In this document: one piece after another, positions 62,697 to 64,000 of the stretch
How the letters are laid out: every line of letters starts with the position of its first letter
Numbering within the stretch: position 1 is the stretch's first letter
From: Cohnella rhizosphaerae
GTDB taxonomy: Bacteria > Bacillota > Bacilli > Paenibacillales > Paenibacillaceae
Length of the DNA: 64,000 nucleotides
Assembly: GCF_029525575.1 (NCBI RefSeq)
Contig: NZ_JAPDIA010000009.1
Span: 868,001 to 932,000, forward strand
Reading direction: 5' to 3'
Position numbers and translations under genes: made by a program
The notes under the pieces: model-generated
Told to the model about the DNA's origin: nothing
Seen by the model: only the letters and a program-made list of their open reading frames with translations
The model's database searches: none

Positions 62697-64000
62697 TTGA
62701 AGCCGAAGCGGATACTCAGGGATTACATCAAGTCGAAATGGCATGTTTACGGTTTTGCGATTCTGCTCATCGCGGCGGGCAATGCGATTCAGTCCTACTA
62801 CCCGCGATTGCTCGGCAGCTTCACGGACCGCCTTCAGCAGGGCAAGCTGTCCCACGATGCGATCGTCGATTACAGTCTGGCCTTGCTGGCGGTCGGCGTC
62901 GCGTTCGGCGTGCTGGCCGGGGCGGGCCAGTACGTCGTCATGCGGCTCGGCCGATTGTACGAGTTCGACATGCGCAAAAAACTTTTTGCCCACTTCACCA
63001 CGCTGAGCGAGCGTTTCTACTCCAAAAACGGTGTCGGCAAGCTGCTCAGCTACGTGATGAACGACGTAACCGCCGTTCGGGAATCGATCTCCATGGGCAT
63101 TAACCAGACGACCAACGCGACGATTCTCATCCTGTCGGCGATGGTGATGATGACGCTCAGCGACATTCCGCTCCGTCTCGTCCTCGTCTGCGTGCTGCCG
63201 CTGCTGCTGATCCCCTGGATCGTGACGCGGTTCGGTCCCGTCATCCGCAAGCGTTCGCTGAACGTCCAGGACTCGCTCGGCAAAATGACGGAGTCGGCGG
63301 AGGAGCAATTCGGCGGTATTCGGGTAACCAAAAAAGTTCGCGGCCGAAGAGACCATGAACCGGCGCTTCGGAGAGGCGGTCGACCGCATCCGCGACAACC
63401 AGCTGCGCCTCGTGCGCGTCTCTTCGCTTTTTCAAGCCATCATCCCGTTTCTCGGCGCGCTCTCCATGATCGTGACGATCGCCTATGGCGGGTACCTGAC
63501 CATTCGGCATACGATCACGCTGGGCAACTTCGTCGAGCTCACTTTGTACATCCGCATGATGGTCGCGCCGCTGCAGTCGATCGGCAACGTCATCAACACG
63601 ATGCAGCGCTCGCGCGCATCGCTCGAGCGGATCGGCGATCTGATGGCGGTCGAGCCCGACATTCGGGAAACGGAGGGAGCGAGGCATCGCAGTCTCGACG
63701 AAGCGTCGATCAGCATACGCGGACTTCGCTTCGCATACCCCGATGCCGAGCGGCCGTCGCTGCGCGATATCAGCCTCGACATCGCGCCGGGCCGGACGCT
63801 CGGCATCCTGGGCAAGACGGGCAGCGGCAAGACGACGCTCGTCAAGCTGCTGCTGCGCGCGTACGATCCGCCGGCCGGCACGGTCCGCATCGCAGGCGCG
63901 GACATCCGGGACTTTACGCTCGAGAGTTTGCGCGCCCAGATCGCCTACGTGCCCCAGGATGGCTTCCTGTTCAGCACGACGATTCGCGACAACATCGCTT
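62697..64000 (+). CDS. ABC exporter (fused membrane-ATPase), 3' end outside window, one +1 frameshift
   Basis: Half-transporter with an N-terminal six-helix domain (about residues 15-310) and the start of a C-terminal ATPase. The Walker A is LGILGKTGSGKTTLVKLLLRA and the Q-loop YVPQDGFLFSTTIRDNI, typical of multidrug/lipid A exporters of the MsbA/YfiB-YfiC kind, which usually pair with a second half-transporter gene. A 6-A run (63330-63335) shifts the frame; removing one A gives VTKKFAAEETMNRRF. The start is TTG 62697 behind GGGAAG. The signature motif and Walker B lie beyond the window. Confidence 0.88.
   Translation, partial: MKPKRILRDYIKSKWHVYGFAILLIAAGNAIQSYYPRLLGSFTDRLQQGKLSHDAIVDYSLALLAVGVAFGVLAGAGQYVVMRLGRLYEFDMRKKLFAHFTTLSERFYSKNGVGKLLSYVMNDVTAVRESISMGINQTTNATILILSAMVMMTLSDIPLRLVLVCVLPLLLIPWIVTRFGPVIRKRSLNVQDSLGKMTESAEEQFGGIRVTKKVRGRRDHEPALRRGGRPHPRQPAAPRARLFAFSSHHPVSRRALHDRDDRLWRVPDHSAYDHAGQLRRAHFVHPHDGRAAAVDRQRHQHDAALARIARADRRSDGGRARHSGNGGSEASQSRRSVDQHTRTSLRIPRCRAAVAARYQPRHRAGPDARHPGQDGQRQDDARQAAAARVRSAGRHGPHRRRGHPGLYAREFARPDRLRAPGWLPVQHDDSRQHR

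Noticed and set aside
1..64000. tRNA or rRNA genes
   Set aside because: I found no cloverleaf with a convincing TTCGA arm and acceptor stem, and no rRNA-like sequence; a covariance search would settle it.

Overview
The window looks like a chromosomal segment of a GC-rich, endospore-forming Firmicute of the Paenibacillaceae (Cohnella/Paenibacillus type). The evidence is gene content and order. Spore genes are present (an alpha/beta SASP, gerQ, lytH, yunB, ylbJ), groES-groEL sits behind a CIRCE operator, trpS is preceded by a T-box, Shine-Dalgarno sites are strong, and TTG/GTG starts are frequent. Blocks of Bacillus-like synteny recur (ydiF-moaC-tatA-tatC-groESL; lytH-lipA-yutD with yunB nearby; truncated globin with pepF). 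The genus is inferred, not proven.

Layout. 1-3.4 kb: 3' part of an S-layer-anchored surface protein. 3.4-4.05 kb: noncoding stretch with an orphan promoter, hairpins and a cluster of DnaA-box-like sites. 4.05-10.2 kb: ABC-F ATPase (minus strand), then 5-formyl-THF cyclo-ligase, moaC, a MogA/MoaB protein, a MoeA-like protein, tatA and tatC. 10.3-12.0 kb: IS110-family copy A. 12.0-12.9 kb: repeat-rich spacer. 12.9-17.2 kb: chemoreceptor, groES, groEL, MgtC-like protein. 17.4-21.5 kb: CE7 esterase, MFS and AEC transporters, lipoprotein. 21.5-22.5 kb: a second repeat-rich spacer. 22.5-23.1 kb: YceI protein. 23.2-36 kb: carbohydrate locus with a two-component pair, an ABC sugar importer, a secreted multidomain glycosidase-like protein, an AraC regulator and an ADP-ribosylglycohydrolase-family protein. 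36-46.2 kb: yunB, a HesB-like protein, ribokinase, lytH, lipA, yutD, nadK, ylbJ, pepD. 46.2-50.4 kb: an IS1182-family element, a 28-residue membrane peptide and IS110 copy B. 50.6-64 kb: truncated globin, DUF2225 protein, pepF, a YcgR-like permease, T-box-trpS, SASP, gerQ, ctaB, a Sco protein, a Toprim protein and an ABC exporter cut by the window end.

Two observations stand out. First, more than 20 genes are broken by a +1 base, almost always one extra base in a homopolymer of five or more. Removing it restores the expected family sequence each time, and in two places it also separates falsely fused neighbours at ATGA overlaps. I read these as sequence errors and treat the genes as intact. 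Coordinates for such genes span the repaired gene. Second, the two IS110 copies sit at the same short target motif inside diverged copies of one intergenic repeat. Their roughly 450-bp noncoding ends contain short segments matching both target halves and both element ends, as expected for a bridge RNA/seekRNA. This is a testable guide-RNA prediction made only from this window.
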